A stretch of DNA of 64,000 nt, from assembly GCF_000565195.1 (NCBI RefSeq), contig NZ_CP006720.1:682001-746000 (forward strand), given 5' to 3'. The position numbers were made by a program, and so were the translations under genes. A model generated the notes under the pieces. That model saw only the letters and a list, made by a program, of their open reading frames with translations, was not told the DNA's origin and did not search any database. How positions within the stretch are numbered: position 1 is the stretch's first letter; every line of letters starts with the position of its first letter. Below are positions 21,553 through 32,561 of this stretch, piece after piece. The DNA comes from Spiroplasma mirum ATCC 29335 (lineage in GTDB: Bacteria > Bacillota_I > Bacilli_A > Mycoplasmatales > Mycoplasmataceae).

Positions 21553-22220
21553 TTAAAAATTAAAAAGAATAAAAAAAATACCCAACAAGTAAGATAAAAA
21601 AACTAAATGATCTTTTATGTAAACTTGTTGGATGCCAAGATAAATAATATTTACTACAATATTTTGTAGTATATTATTTAAAATTGTTTGAATAATTTTA
21701 TAATTAATTCTGTCGACATATAAGTGTTTTCATAAGCATAAACATTGAACATAGTTGAATCACTTTAGTAGTGTTTGTTCTTGTTCCACACCTGAACCAA
21801 TAACATAATTTAGTTTCATCCCAACATATGTAAACGCTGTTCCTGGTGTATCATTTCTTACAAATGTCATACGAGTAGCTTTAAAATCTGGAGTTTTCAT
21901 TAATTTTTCTACACTCTCTACAAAAGTATAATAGATACTTCCGTGAGCACCGAAAGTTCCATTTTTATACGAATAGTAAAAATTTGCTATTTTTCATTCT
22001 GTAATATGATTTTCATTAATAAACTTAACTGCCTCATTAATATTATCAACAGATCTTGAGGATAAATATGTGTACCTGTCCCTGGCGGTAACATACTTTC
22101 AAAACTAGTAAATGATTTTATTTCGGTTACCATATTATTATTAATATTATTTGATATTGTTGGTAATACGGCTGATGGTACTAAAGCAGCAATACTTAAT
22201 AAAGATAAAATTATTTTCAT
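21553..22220 (-). pseudogene. Exported protein with C-terminal anchor, one frameshift
   Basis: ATG 22220 behind AAAGAGGG. Signal peptide MKIILSLLSIAALVPSAVLP, then a polar stretch to GTG THIYP near 22085, where the frame shifts by one base. The continuing frame reads SVDNINEAVKFINENHITEW and then about 150 residues with several Trp (TGA), and ends with a hydrophobic segment (FLSYLLGIFFILFNF) that could anchor the protein. No family recognised. About 220 residues if repaired. Confidence 0.6.
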
Positions 22221-22671
22221 AATTATGTCCCTCTTTCTAAACATTTTATTCCCACCCAAATAAATCCCAACTCATAAATACATATTTTTAAATATTAAAA
22301 TAATTTTATTTATTATTTAATTTTGAATATAAAATCTTATTATAATTTACTTAATCTTTATTTATTTTCTTAAAATAATTTTAGATGTTATTTATTATTC
22401 ACCTTTATTCATAAATAATTTCTAAATTAAAATATATTTATAAAATTATATTTTAATTTTACAACAAAAAAAGAATAGTTTCTACTATCCTTTGCTTACT
22501 TTAAACTTTCTTTAGGGTGCAATTGGATTAATCTTATATATTAATCTAAATTTTAATTGTGAATACTTATAATTTAAATTATTACCCCTACTAAAAATTT
22601 CCTTATATCCTATTATTTAGAACTTATTTTAATAAGTTAAAGTAATCATTAAAAAAATTAGAATAAAATAT
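22221..22671. other. AT-rich gap downstream of lepA
   Basis: About 450 bp without a gene. It contains a palindrome AACTTATTTTAATAAGTT at 22621-22638 and a terminator-like hairpin at 22466-22492 (minus strand GGATAGT, loop AGA, AACTATTC, then T7). The latter is the best terminator candidate for lepA. The promoter of the exported-protein remnant must lie in its left part. Confidence 0.5.
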
Positions 22672-24475
22672 TTAATCATCAATTTTTAACACAGCCATAA
22701 AAGCTTCTTGTGGGACTTCCAATGTTCCAATTGCTTTCATCCGTTTTTTCCCTTCTTTTTGTTTTTCTAGCAGTTTTTTCTTACGGGAAATATCCCCCCC
22801 GTAACATTTTGCTAAGACATTTTTTCGTAAGGCTTTAATATCTTCGCGGGCAATAATCTTATTATTAATTGCGGCTTGAATTGGGACTTCAAAATTCTGA
22901 CGAGGAATAATTTCTTTAAGTTTGGCACATAATAATTTTCCCCGGTGGTAGACAAAATCCCCGTGAACAATAGTTGATAACGCATCAATTACTTCGCCAT
23001 TTAAGAGAATATCCATTTTTACTAGTTTGCTAGTTTGGTAGCCATCAAATTCATAATCAAATGAGGCGTAACCCTTACTAATTGATTTTAACCGGTCAAA
23101 AAAATCAAAGACAATTTCATTTAATGGCATTTGGTAAATTAAAATCCGGCGGGTATCATCAATATATTCTAAGTTTTGATAAATTCCCCGTTTGTGCTGA
23201 CATAATTCCATTAACGGACCAATATAAGTGTCAGGAGTCATAATCGTTGTTCGCACATATGGTTCTTGAATATAATCAATTTTTTGAACCGGGGGCAGTT
23301 TACTTGGATTATCAATTTTAATCATTTCTTTATTTATTAAGTAAACATGGTAAATTACCGATGGTGCGGTGGCAACTAATTCTAAATTGTATTCTCGTTC
23401 TAAGCGTTCTTGAATAACATCCATGTGTAATAATCCTAAAAAAACCACAACGAAAACCAAATCCTAATGCTTGTGATGTTTCTGGTTCATATACTAGGGA
23501 AGCATCTGATACTTGAATTTTTTCTAACGCTTCTTTTAAATCTTTATACTTTGCAGAATCAATTGGATATAATCCACAAAAGACCATTGGGTTTAGTTTT
23601 TTATAACCTAATAATGGTTCCTGGGCAGGATTAGCAACACTAGTAATGGTATCCCCCACATTAATATCTTTAATAGTTTTAATACTAGCAGCAATTCAAC
23701 CTACTTCTCCCGCTTCTAACTGGTCTTTTTTAACTTCTTTTGGCGTTTTAATTCCCACTTCGGTAACATCATAAACCGCATTGGTACTCATTAACTTAAT
23801 TTTTTCCCGCACTTTAATAATTCCTTGCTTTACCCGAACTGAAAGCATTACCCCTCGGTACTTATCATAATAAGAATCAAAGATTAAAGCGCACAGTGGT
23901 TTATTATCATCCGCATCAATTGGGGCAGGAATATATTTAACAATTGCTTCTAACACTTGGTCAATATTAACTCCTGTTTTCGCACTAATTAAGGGCGCTT
24001 GCTCGGCAGGAATTCCAATTATTTTTTTAATTTCAGCTTTTACCCGTTCAGGATCAGCAGATGGTAAATCAATTTTATTAATAACTGGAATAATTTCTAA
24101 ATTATTATCAATTGCTAAATAAACATTTGCTAAGGTTTGGGCTTCAATTCCCTGGGCCGCATCAACTACTAATAACGCTCCTTCACAAGCAGCTAAACTC
24201 CGGGATACTTCGTAAGTAAAATCAACATGACCGGGAGTATCAATTAAATGAAAAATATACTTTTCACCATTTTTAGCATGGTATGTTAGTTGGACTGAAT
24301 TTAATTTAATTGTAATTCCACGTTCACGCTCTAAATCCATCGAATCTAATAACTGGTTTTGCATTTCCCGCTTTTCCACGGTACCAGTTAATTCTAAAAT
24401 CCGATCAGCTAAAGTTGATTTTCCGTGGTCAATATGGGCAATAATACAAAAATTGCGAATATGTGATTTTTTCAT
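22672..24475 (-). CDS. lepA: Elongation factor 4 (LepA), with a one-base frameshift
   Basis: Translational GTPase that acts on stalled ribosomes. The G domain is intact: [20 protein letters not shown] (G1), RERGITIK (G2), DTPGHVDF (G3), [13 protein letters not shown] (G4), SAKTGVNID (G5). The C-terminal domain ends with the LepA tail [20 protein letters not shown]. Length 601 codons plus one base: at 23438-23444 there are seven T (minus strand) in CGTTGTGGTTTTTTTAGGA, where six would give the family's [20 protein letters not shown]. The frame therefore breaks after FGFRCGF. Both halves are otherwise perfect, so this is either a sequencing error, recent inactivation, or a slippage site. ATG 24475 has AAGGAAG. 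Confidence 0.93.
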
Positions 24476-24556
24476 TAATTAACTTCCTTCTTTTTACATT
24501 AATCTTTTAATCTCTAATAATTATAAAGGATAAATTGCATAAATAACATTAAAATA

Positions 24557-24582
24557 AAAAAATCACGCTTGTGATTTTTTAC
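24557..24582 (-). terminator. Intrinsic terminator of rpsO
   Basis: AAAAATCACAAGCGTGATTTTTTT on the minus strand, directly after the rpsO stop at 24585. Confidence 0.8.
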
Positions 24583-24584
24583 TT

Positions 24585-24851
24585 TTATTTTCTAATTTTT
24601 AACGCTTCAATAATAGCTTTATAACGTTCAAAATCTTTGTTTGCTAAATATGATAACAAGTGTTTTCTTTGCGCAACATTTTTTAACAAACTACGACGTG
24701 AAGTAATATCTTTTTTATGTGTTTGTAAATGTTCTGTTGCGTTATTAATTTCTTGGGTTAGAATTGCAATTTGCACTTCTGGTAGCCCCGTATCATTTTT
24801 ATTTCTGCCGTATTTTGATACAATTTCAGCTTTTTGTTCTTTAGTCAACAT
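24585..24851 (-). CDS. rpsO: 30S ribosomal protein S15
   Basis: Primary 16S rRNA-binding protein, 88 residues, full length. Typical blocks: [20 protein letters not shown] (near residue 19), [20 protein letters not shown], and [22 protein letters not shown] 24851 is preferred because the upstream in-frame codons lie in GAAGGGAGAATATTACGTA, which contains its ribosome site. Single gene; the 270-bp gap upstream shows no other gene. Confidence 0.97.
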   Translation of the reverse strand: MLTKEQKAEIVSKYGRNKNDTGLPEVQIAILTQEINNATEHLQTHKKDITSRRSLLKNVAQRKHLLSYLANKDFERYKAIIEALKIRK

Positions 24852-25120
24852 TACGTAATATTCTCCCTTCATTTAATGGTTTATTTAATGTCAAATCAAA
24901 GTAATTAACAAAGGGTGATGTTAATAACAACGAAATAACAACCTTATTAATCATAACGGATTATCAAATGAAACTCAATAAAAATTAAAGAAAAAACATA
25001 ACTAATTACCTCAACTATAATTATTAAACTAACTTAATTAAAATATTATTCTTATAATATTGGATTTTTTCCTATTTAATCAATTTTAATATTTTTTACA
25101 TTATTTTTTCCTAAAAATTA

Positions 25121-27280
25121 TTATATTACACAAGCGTCACATTCATAATTTTCACTATCTGCTAATACTTCTTGGCGGACACGGACATAATAAATTGATG
25201 AACATCCTTGTTTAAAAGCTCTAATATATGCTTTATTTAAATCACGGGTCGTAGAGGTATCGGTCATGAATAATGTTAATGAAATTGCTTGGTCAACATG
25301 CTGTTGGGCGACGGCAGCAATATCAATAATTGGGTTTGGTCCGACTTCATAAGCTCCTAAAGCGTAATAGCCCATATTATCAAAATTAATTTGGTAAGCA
25401 GGTACATATACCCGTCCTAATTTTCCTTCCTTGCGAACTTCAACGGGAGCAACCACAGGTTGTAAACTTGGAGTACATGATGATAGATAACTAATCGAAC
25501 CAGTTGGTGCTACGGCCATTAAATGAGAGTTAGCCATCCCCGTGCTTTTAATTTGTTCACATAACGTAATTCAATCTTGTTGGGTTGGAATTATAATATT
25601 ATATTTGGCAAATAATGCTTTAACTTTATCAGTTTGAGGTTGGTAGTGATCTGGTGCACACTTGGTATATTTATCAAAATATGAACCATCGGCAAATTTA
25701 GATTCATCAAAGTTCTTAAAAACACCAACCCGCTGAGCCAGTTGATTTGATGCTTTAAAAGCATGGTAGGCCATCACATAGAAAAAGATATTCGTAAAAT
25801 CAACTGCTTCGGGAGAATTATAAAAAATATGATTAGTTGCTAAAAAACCATGGAGGTTCATTGCTCCCAAACCAACCGCATGATTTTTTTGGTTACCATA
25901 TTCAATTGAAGGAGCACTTGCAATATTACTGTTACGTGATACATGGTCTAATGCTTTAATTGCTTGATAAATTGCTTCAGAAAAATTGCTTCCACTTTCC
26001 ATCATTTTGGCAATATTAACACTCCCTAAATTACAACAAATGTCTTCCCCCATTTTCTTAAAACTAAGATCTTCATTATATTCACTCGGAGTACTTACCT
26101 GAACAATTTCACTACATAAGTTACTCATCACAATTCGGCCAGGATGCGCATTCCGATTATTAACTGTGTCGTCAAACAATAAATATGGATAACCACTTTC
26201 GAAATGTAATTCCGCAATTGTTTGAAATAATTTTCGTGCATCAATAAAGGTTTTTTTAATGTCCAGATTATTTAACATATTATAGTATTCTTTAGTAATG
26301 GCAATATCACTCATCGGTTTTCCATAAACTTTTTGAATATCATACGGACTAAACAACGCCATTTTTTCATTATTTTTTGCTAATTCAAATGTAATGTCAG
26401 GAATCACAACCCCCAATGATAAGGATTTAATTCGAATTTTTTCATCGGCATTTTCTCGTTTCGTATCTAAAAATAACATAATATCAGGATGATGAACATT
26501 TAAATATACTGCACCAGCTCCTTGACGTTGACCTAATTGATTAGCATATGAAAAGGAGTCTTCCAAAATTTTCATAACCGGAATAACCCCCGTGGCTTGG
26601 TTAGCAATATTTTTAATTGGTGCTCCAAATTCACGAAGGTTAGTTAAACATAAGGCTACACCCCCACCGCGTTTTGATAATTGTAAAGAAGTTGAAATTG
26701 CACGACAAATTGATTCCATATTATCTTCAACTCTTAATAAGTAACACGAGATGTATTCTCCTCGTTGTTTTTTTCCCGCGTTTAAAAAAGTCGGAGTTGC
26801 TGGTTGAAAGCGCCCTAACATCATTTCTTTTAGGATTGCTTGGGCGGCATGAAAATCACCATCCCCAAAAAATAATGCATTCATTACCACCCGATCTTCA
26901 TAAGTTTCTAAATATTGCTGATTATCAAAAGTTTTTAAAGCATAGGAGTTAAAAAATTTTAACGCTCCCATAAAACTAGGAAAGTGATGATGATAACTTT
27001 TGGCAAGAGTTGTTAATTTTTCAATTTCTTCGATTTGATATTTATTAATAATTGTTTCATCATAGTATTGTTCGGCTACTAAGTAGGTGATGCGCTCTTT
27101 AATATCATCAAATTTTTTAAGATTTGGTAACACATGGTGGTTTAAATAACTTTCAGCCGCTAACACGTCAAATTGAAAATTATCTTTTCCCCGTTCAAAT
27201 ATTTTTGATTTTGCATTCAAAGCAATGTATTCTTCATTATCTACATTATTTGTTAACAGAGAAACTTTATTTGTCTTCAT
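25121..27280 (-). CDS. nrdE: Class Ib-type ribonucleotide reductase large subunit NrdE
   Basis: Catalytic subunit that reduces ribonucleotides to deoxyribonucleotides; 719 residues, full length. Visible: the active-site region ATPTFLNAGKKQRGEYISCY with the reducible cysteine, KRGGGVALCLTNLREFGAPI, GRIVMSNLCSEIVQVSTPSE, CCNLGSVNIAKMM with the second active cysteine, MAVAPTGSISYLSSCTPSLQP, and the C-terminal CDACVI tail that exchanges disulfide with a redoxin. ATG 27280 follows AAAGGAATAGAATTT. Last gene of nrdF-nrdI-nrdE, 14 bp after nrdI. TGA-Trp at 25571 and elsewhere. Confidence 0.97.
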
Positions 27281-27294
27281 AAATTCTATTCCTT

Positions 27295-27741
27295 TCAAAA
27301 ATCACTTAATATTTTTTTGATGGTTTGAACATCATGTGGAGTTCCTAGTAATTCAAATTGGTATAATAATGGAACCTGTAATTTTTTGGAAAGAATTGGT
27401 CCAGCCACCGCAAAGGTGTCACCAAAATTAGTATTTCCAGAAGCAATCACCCCGCGGCAAAACTGGCGATTTTGGTTGTTATTTAAAAATTTGATTACTT
27501 GTTTAGGAACTGCTCCTTTATAATCATTGCCACCACCCCCATATGTGGGGCAAATCAAAACATAATCTTTCGCAACTAAGATTTCTTCTGATAAATCATA
27601 GGGAATACGTGTATTTTTAATATTTAGTTTTTGGATAAAGCGGTGCGTATTATTTGATGTTGAGGAAAAATAAACAACATACATTTCACCCGTTGGTTTG
27701 GTAACTGATTGGTTGGAAACTCTAATAACATCCTCATGCAT
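27295..27741 (-). CDS. nrdI: NrdI flavodoxin
   Basis: Flavodoxin-like partner of NrdF, 148 residues. FMN-binding loops: [18 protein letters not shown] (near residue 22), [20 protein letters not shown], and [19 protein letters not shown]. In class Ib enzymes NrdI supplies superoxide to load the radical cofactor; in the metal-free class Ie enzymes it is reported to be needed to convert the radical tyrosine to DOPA. Lies between nrdF and nrdE with 15- and 14-bp gaps. Confidence 0.96.
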   Translation of the reverse strand: MHEDVIRVSNQSVTKPTGEMYVVYFSSTSNNTHRFIQKLNIKNTRIPYDLSEEILVAKDYVLICPTYGGGGNDYKGAVPKQVIKFLNNNQNRQFCRGVIASGNTNFGDTFAVAGPILSKKLQVPLLYQFELLGTPHDVQTIKKILSDF

Positions 27742-27756
27742 AATTATTCATCAAAT

Positions 27757-28779
27757 CTAAAATTCTCAATCTTCGTCTTCAGTTTCTTCAGTAATCCCCA
27801 TTACATAAGAAGAACCATTTCCAGAAAAGAAATCATGGTTTTCATCTGCGCGGGCTGATAACTGAGTGAAAATCTCGGGGGCAATTCTAGTTTCTTCCTC
27901 ACTAAAAGGTGATTCATAACCTAAATTTTGTAAAAACTTCCCAGCATTATATAAACTAAAGCGAATTGCATCTTCAGCTAACCCAAAACCTTCATAAAGT
28001 TCATGTAAATATTTTTTTTCTAAAATAATTAACTCATTTAGTAAATCAAAAACAAATTGTTTCATTTCTTCCTGCTGAGCTGGGGGTAATTTAGCAACTT
28101 TTTGTTGGTATTTATAACCACTATAATAGTTATGAATAACTTTGTCTCTTAAAATTAATCGGATAATATCCGAAGTATTTGGGAGCTTACCACGGGCCGA
28201 TAAATAAAATGGTAAATAAAATCCTCCATATAGTAAAAATCCTGGCATTAAAGCAGCCGCAACTTTTGATTTTAACGGATCATCACCAACATAATATGGA
28301 ATTAACGCTTGGGCACGTTCTTGTAAACTTTTTGTGTTGATAACTCATTCATGGGCTTCTTCAATTTGCTCACTTAAACATAAAGTTGAAAAAATAGTTC
28401 CATATGATCGCGCATGAACAGCAACCATAAAAGCAAAGTTTGTATAAATAACTTGTTCATGGTCGGTCAATGAGTTAGGAATTTGGGCAACATCCCCAAC
28501 CGTTGCTTGGATTGTATCTAATAATGTTAAACCAGTAAATGTGCGGGTAATTAATTGTTGTCATTCCGGATTTAAAGTACGTCATGATGTTAAATCATTA
28601 GAAACTGGGATTTTTTCTGGTAACCAAAAATTTTGGGTAATTCTGGTTCATACTTCTAAATCTTTATCATCATTAATGACATTTCAGTTAACTGACCGCA
28701 TTTTCCCCTGAAAATTAGCTTGGGCATATTCAAGGGGTGAAAGTGATGCTTGATAATATTTATTTTTTTGTGCTGCCAT
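27757..28779 (-). CDS. nrdF: Class Ie (metal-free, VPK-type) ribonucleotide reductase small subunit NrdF
   Basis: Radical-generating subunit, 340 residues. Read against class I R2 proteins, the first ligand Asp is present (GLTLLDTIQAT, D88) and both histidines remain (H122 and H216), but the three glutamate ligands are replaced: FMVAVHARSYGTIFSTL has V119, AALMPGFLLYGGFY has P179, and IRLILRDKVIHNYY has K213. This V-P-K set defines class Ie enzymes described from Mesoplasma and Mycoplasma, which hold a DOPA radical on the tyrosine that here is Y126. ATG 28779 has AAAGGAG. First gene of nrdFIE, behind a leader with a cobalamin-riboswitch-like element. Confidence 0.95.
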
Positions 28780-28920
28780 AATTGCTCCTTTCAAAGATAT
28801 TTTTAATTAATTAGCGTTACTAAAATAAACCCAAAAGTAATCTGGATTTTTTAATTATTCAACAATATTAATTCCCGTTCAATGCTAGATGGGATTTGTT
28901 AATAAATTATGGAAAGTTAA

Positions 28921-28954
28921 CAAAAAACTTGTAATAATCCCTAAAACAAGTTTT
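28921..28954 (-). terminator. Intrinsic terminator inside the nrdF leader
   Basis: Minus strand AAAACTTGT and ACAAGTTTT arms around a 13-nt loop, followed by T6. It lies between the riboswitch-like element and the nrdF start (140 bp before the ATG), where a regulatory attenuator would sit. Confidence 0.65.
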
Positions 28955-29107
28955 CCTTGACAACTAAAAAGCATTCACTTCATTAGGGAAAGGAGTACAA
29001 ATATTTTTAAATTATTTAAAAGTAATCAAAAAAAAGCATTAGCAAGATTATCAAAGATTACAAAATAATTTTGTTATTTCATTCCCAGGAATAACATAAT
29101 TTTAGTG

Positions 29108-29265
29108 AGATAACAGACTGGTTTCCTGGCTTAGCATCATTTTACTAGTTACCCTTCTCAAAGTTTCCTTTAATGGCTATGTAACGTTCATCCGCATCAC
29201 AGTTGCTGGGACAGCAAGAGAATCTAACTCTTTTCCCAAACATCTATTATTCCAAAGCTATTTAG
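29108..29265 (-). promoter_or_regulatory. Cobalamin riboswitch-like element upstream of nrdFIE
   Basis: Minus-strand reading shows, in the correct order, the conserved blocks of the cobalamin riboswitch: GGGAAAAGAG at about 29237-29228; CAGCAACTGTGATGCGG at about 29208-29192 (family core GCAACUGUAAGCGG); AGCCATT with a short stem and GAGAAGGG at about 29180-29153 (family GCCACUG and GGGAAGG); and AAGCCAGGAAACCAGTC at 29132-29116 (the B12 box AGCCAGGAGACCUGCC). A putative -10 TATAGT lies near 29282. It is followed by a terminator hairpin and then nrdF, so it should act by attenuation. Cobalamin response of a B12-independent reductase is inference. Confidence 0.8.
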
Positions 29266-29309
29266 TTGTAAACATATCTTACTATATTATTTTTAATTTG
29301 TAAAATAAT

Positions 29310-29336
29310 AAAAAAGAATAATAATTATTCTTTTTT
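29310..29336 (-). terminator. Terminator upstream of the nrd leader
   Basis: AAAAAAGAATAAT and ATTATTCTTTTTT form a symmetric hairpin that ends the decayed gene at 29345-30290 and separates it from the nrd leader. Confidence 0.7.
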
Positions 29337-29344
29337 ATCCTTAA

Positions 29345-30290
29345 TTATAAAGGTTTTTTGTATTCATTTGTATTTGTTGAAGAAAATTCATATGAGTCAA
29401 GACGAGATATCTTTCCTATTTTAAGTTTTTTTCCGCATTAATTTTTTTCGTAATAATAGTTTCTTTTTTTTAATTTTGTTACTACTAATTCACCATCATT
29501 AATTTCTTGCTTTTATTTTTCTTGAATTTTGTGAATGGTCTTCAAATAATTATCTATTATATTAATTTTTGGTTAAAAACTTGACCATAATTATTAGCAG
29601 TTATAAATCTTAATAAACAGCTTTGAGCATTTAAAGCATTTCACAAAAAACTTTCAAATTCACCAGTATCACTAAAAATAACATCAGTTATTTTAAGTTC
29701 TTTTTTTTGATACTTACTTTTACTTAAAATTTGTTGCTTACTGCTTCTTGCAAATAACATTCCGTTTGCAAATTTGAAGAGTCTTCTAATTTTTTCTTTA
29801 TAGAATTTTCATAATAATTCTCGTGCTTTATATTCATTGTAACGAATTTGGCCTTGAATATTATAAACTTTTTGATAATTTGTAAAAGTTTTTAAAGCAT
29901 CTGTTCAATTTAAATAAGCACTTTTATCATTCCACTGATAAACTGTTATTGGTTTCTCATAAGATGCTGATAATACATCTCGTGATAATTCTCCACTACC
30001 ATTAATGGTAAAATTACCTGGATTTTGGATTGTATTAACAGTTGCAATTGGGATTTTATTTTTAATATATAACGATTTAATTGTTCTCTAGTATTAAATA
30101 CCTCACCATTAAATACATAATTATTGTCATTAAAGCCAAAACTTATTACTTCCGCATTCGATCTAGCCTTGGACCAGAATCATAAAAATATTTCAAAGAC
30201 TCATCTCTTTAATCTCAGAAATTAAATCTGCCCTTACCAATGAAACTTCTATATCTATATCATCAAAATATAGTTAGCATAAAAATAAAT
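29345..30290 (-). pseudogene. Unrecognised decayed gene, possibly viral
   Basis: Coding-like sequence with TGA-Trp use but no intact start. Pieces read FDDIDIEVSLVRADLISEIK (near 30250), then a shift, SNAEVISFGFNDNNYVFNGE, NTIQNPGNFTINGSGELSRD, LFKFANGMLFARSSKQQILS and ITDVIFSDTGEFESFLWNAL. TAA codons near 29545, 29515 and 29450 interrupt the last third before the end at TAA 29345. No family is recognised with confidence. Spiroplasma genomes often carry plectrovirus remnants and this could be one. Confidence 0.45.
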
Positions 30291-30547
30291 AAATACTCTA
30301 TATTAGAATTTGCCAAATAATTTAATCTATCATAAGTCATTTCTAGATTACTTACTGATTTATCTTAATAAATCAATTCTTAAAACTATTTTTTAAATAA
30401 CATTTATTAAAATTATCTTTAAAAACTAGTAATAATTAAATACAGACATTAATATGCCTTTTTAATAATAACATAATATTATTTTATTTAATTTTAAATT
30501 ATAAAAATTTTTTTATAAAAATAAGTTTTAATAATTCTTAATAAAAA

Positions 30548-30736
30548 TTATTTTACGGTTTCTTGTTCTAATTCACTTTCTAAATCAACTTCTAATAAAT
30601 TATGTTCTGCTAGTTCTTGGTCAAGTTCAATTGTATGTTCAGTACGTTTTAAATCTTTGTAAATAAAGAACCCAAACAAAATTCCTAAACAAATTAAAAT
30701 TACTAATAATACTGTTAAAGCAATAATCGTTAACAT
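30548..30736 (-). CDS. Small single-span membrane protein, transporter partner
   Basis: 62 residues: one transmembrane helix (LTIIALTVLLVILICLGILF, residues 2-21) then a charged, Glu-rich cytoplasmic tail. Its ATG directly follows the TAG of the SNF-family transporter (GTAG then ATG), so the two are translationally coupled. In Corynebacterium the methionine/alanine importer MetPS pairs an SNF-family carrier with a small helix protein MetS; this pair has the same layout. The partnership is inference. Confidence 0.8.
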   Translation of the reverse strand: MLTIIALTVLLVILICLGILFGFFIYKDLKRTEHTIELDQELAEHNLLEVDLESELEQETVK

Positions 30737-32341
30737 CTACTCCACCTCGTCTTCTAATTTAGGTTGTGATACTTTAGGAATTTCATTTTGAATAACTGTC
30801 TTCTTAATTTTATTTTTTTTAGCATCAAAAATTTCAGGACTATTAGCTAATGCCGAAATTATTGGTACCAAAATTCCTAACACTAATGCTAAGATAAAAA
30901 TATATAATGGGTTAGTTGTTGTTGAAATCACAAAATCATAAATAGAAAAGCCAATAATAATAAATAAAATAACCGGGATAACATAATACATCATTAAGCG
31001 GTATAATGTCCCTAATTTAATTCATGAAACTTTATTGTTATATTTAATTAGGACATCTAATTTTTTAGTTTTATGAACAAAGAAGATTACTTGTGCAAAT
31101 GATACTAAAATTAAATCTAACCCAGCAGCTAATAATTGGAAGGAATTAATTAACTGGTAAGTATTTTCAAATACTAACGCTAAGCCAACCACAATGATTA
31201 ATGTACATATTCCAAAAATAACTCGGCGCTTTTTAAAATGATACTGAGTCTCAATTGCATCTACAATAACTTCGGTATTTCCGACCGTAGTACTTAATCC
31301 CGCAATGAACAAGGCTAAGAAAAAGAGAATTCCTAAGAAGCTACCAAAGCCTACAACAGTATTTTGGTTAATAATATGGAAAGTCTTTGGAAGCACATTA
31401 AAGACGAACACTATCGAATCACTACCAAATTTATTAGTAATTTCTTGCTGGAATAATAAAATGTTAGTTTTATCACTTATACTATTATTAACAATTGCCC
31501 CGGACGAACCAAAGATAAAAATTAAATTGGTAACTGATAAAAATAAAATCCCAATTAGTAATAAATATGTTTTGGAAGTATTATCTTGGTTATGGGGAGC
31601 AACTCCGGCAAACCGTATCATCATTCCCATTCCTAACGAAGTGGTAAAGAATGCTAAGGAAAAGACACTACTTCAAGTTTGGGTTGTCCCTAGTTTTTTT
31701 AAATTATCTTTTAAAAATAAAGTAGCTAACCCTTCTTTGCTACCCGGAACTGTTAAAATATAAATTGCTAAAATAAAAATAATAATAAATAATAAGGGCA
31801 TAAATACTTTGTTTAATTTTTCAATCCCTTTAATCCCAAATGATAAGATTAATCCCACTAAAATAACAACTAAGAGAAAGGCTAAAAATACAATTCATTG
31901 AAAACCACCATGCGCACTAACACCAAAGCCACCACTCTGCAAAATATGCTTATTAAAAATATTACCACCCATATCATTAATAAGACTGGGACTAAATTCA
32001 ATTCCAATTGAAACAATTGTATAACCAACTAAAACTGAATAATATATTGGAATAATAATCATTAAGGTTGATTGAAACCACCCAATAAATTTACTTACTT
32101 TAACATTTTCTTTTTCAAAAATATTAATCACACTTTTACGGCGCAAGTTTCCTAAATTAAATTCAAAGATTAATAACGGAATTCCAACAATGATCATTGC
32201 TACAATATAAAACAAGAAAAAATAAAATCCCCCGTTCTTATTAATATAACCAGGTAATCCTCAAATTACCCCTAGTCCAATTGCTGCTCCTAAAGAAGAA
32301 ACAATAAAACCAACTTTGCTCATTTGCTTTTTCTTATTCAT
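30737..32341 (-). CDS. Sodium-dependent transporter, SNF (neurotransmitter symporter) family
   Basis: Polytopic carrier of 534 residues that imports amino acids or related solutes with sodium. The family start is clear: GFIVSSLGAAIGLGVIWGLP (TM1, residues 11-30), then the second helix with VGIPLLIFEFNLGNLRR, the loop with FSPSLINDMGG, and about 12 hydrophobic segments. The unwound TM1 GAAIGLG and TM6 region FTTSLGMGMMIRFAG fit sodium and substrate sites. The C-terminal tail is Lys/Glu-rich. ATG 32341 has AGGAG. Coupled to the small membrane protein downstream. Substrate not predictable from sequence alone. Confidence 0.93.
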
Positions 32342-32507
32342 AGTTATCTCCTAACTTTTATAATAAAATTTTAAATATTATGGAAAATAAGATAAATTTA
32401 TAAAAAAATTTTTACCTTTTACATTAAATGATTATACCGTAATTTTAATAATTTGTCATCAATTTTAAATATTTTTTTATGACCCTAATTTTAATTAACT
32501 GGTAAAA

Positions 32508-32540
32508 GAAAAAATCTCTTTATAAATAAAGAGATTTTTC
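32508..32540 (-). terminator. Terminator of small lipoprotein gene
   Basis: AAAAATCTCTTTAT and AAAGAGATTTTT arms with T/A runs, 22 bp after the lipoprotein stop. Confidence 0.75.
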
Positions 32541-32561
32541 AATATAATATTTAATTAAAAA

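Noticed and set aside
29108..29265. RNase P RNA
   Set aside because: The region has none of the P RNA universal blocks; its order of conserved blocks fits the cobalamin riboswitch instead.
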